This document shows, one piece after another, positions 40,533 to 40,680 of a DNA stretch of 40,680 nt. The notes under the pieces are model-generated. The model did not search any database. It worked only from the letters and a program-made list of their open reading frames with translations, and was not told the origin of the DNA. The stretch is from Thermoproteales archaeon (GTDB lineage Archaea > Thermoproteota > Thermoprotei > Thermofilales > B69-G16): contig JAGGZW010000079.1 of NCBI GenBank assembly GCA_021161825.1, positions 1-40,680 on the forward strand. The letters are read 5' to 3'. The translations under genes were made by a program, and so were the position numbers. Position 1 is the stretch's first letter; the number at the start of each line of letters is the position of its first letter.

Positions 40533-40680
40533 CTCTCTTCGCTAAATGAAATATTATATGCCAAATGAAAAAGCATTTCTTTAAACATAACTAAAAATCA
40601 AAGTATAATTTTAAAAATGTTACTTATTTCTTCTCTTCGATTTTAATAAACATTTTTAAATGCGTCATAATGTATCCTAC
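40533..40680. promoter_or_regulatory. promoter region at the right edge
   Basis: AT-rich. GCATATAATATTTC on the minus strand (about 40545-40558) is a likely box A for the gene starting at 40532. No gene is supported before the edge. Confidence 0.35.

Noticed and set aside
1-40680. CRISPR arrays, insertion sequences, transposase genes and integrase attachment sites
   Set aside because: No regularly spaced direct repeats, transposase motifs or tRNA-end duplications were seen; the tRNA-Gly 3' end is not repeated in the window as far as I can tell by eye.

Overview
The window is archaeal chromosomal DNA, most likely from a thermophilic member of the Thermoproteota (TACK) side of the Archaea. The evidence is archaeal- and eukaryote-type ribosomal proteins (L44e, S27e, L32e, L19e, S4e), aIF2-alpha, Nop10, the RNase P protein Rnp1, an archaeal SRP RNA, an EF-2 with the diphthamide loop, AT-rich box A promoters about 26 bases before many starts, GGTG-type ribosome binding sites, GTG and TTG starts, and a PaREP1-family gene (a family best known from Thermoproteales). 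I cannot name a genus. The many rearrangements of usually fixed gene order suggest a deep or little-sampled lineage.

Layout. 1-733: two minus-strand genes, a partial RecA-fold-like protein cut by the window edge and a three-helix membrane protein. 890-3860: pyruvate/2-oxoacid:ferredoxin oxidoreductase operon porG-D-A-B. 4030-5522: translation and ribosome-biogenesis operon rpl44e-rps27e-aif2A-nop10, convergent with the oligosaccharyltransferase aglB. 7827-9694: divergent PDCD5-like gene and an orphan cytosine-C5 DNA methyltransferase followed by a SPOUT-like protein. 9731-10296: tRNA-Gly(CCC) and SRP RNA.

10566-25816: the ribosomal protein supercluster, but reshuffled. The L24-S4e-L5-S14-S8-L32e-L19e-L18 segment and L15-SecY come before the L3-L4-L23-L2-S19 and L22-S3-L29-Rnp1-S17-L14 segments. 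S5-L30 is inverted. L6 is absent from its place between S8 and L32e, and aIF1 (SUI1) from its place between L29 and Rnp1. A UbiA prenyltransferase for ether lipids and an unknown ORF separate S19 from L22.

25936-34878: mixed accessory and housekeeping genes: an Mrr-like nuclease with a TOPRIM protein, a glutaredoxin-like protein, an adenylate-kinase-like/deoxyribosyltransferase-like fusion, a Cys-rich protein with two internal repeats divergent from an HTH regulator, TatD, SurE, a V4R-domain protein, and a GNAT plus N-acylamino acid racemase pair.

35147-37351 is EF-2. Its synonymous third positions are almost all A or C until about position 36915 and almost all G or T after it. The same strand polarity covers flanking sequence on both sides, including minus-strand genes on the right. 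This abrupt inversion of strand composition inside a conserved gene is the most striking feature of the window and has the polarity expected at a replication origin. To the right lie a frameshifted PaREP1 gene, a decayed gene, an unknown helical protein, and a NUDIX protein that seems to be split by a frameshift.
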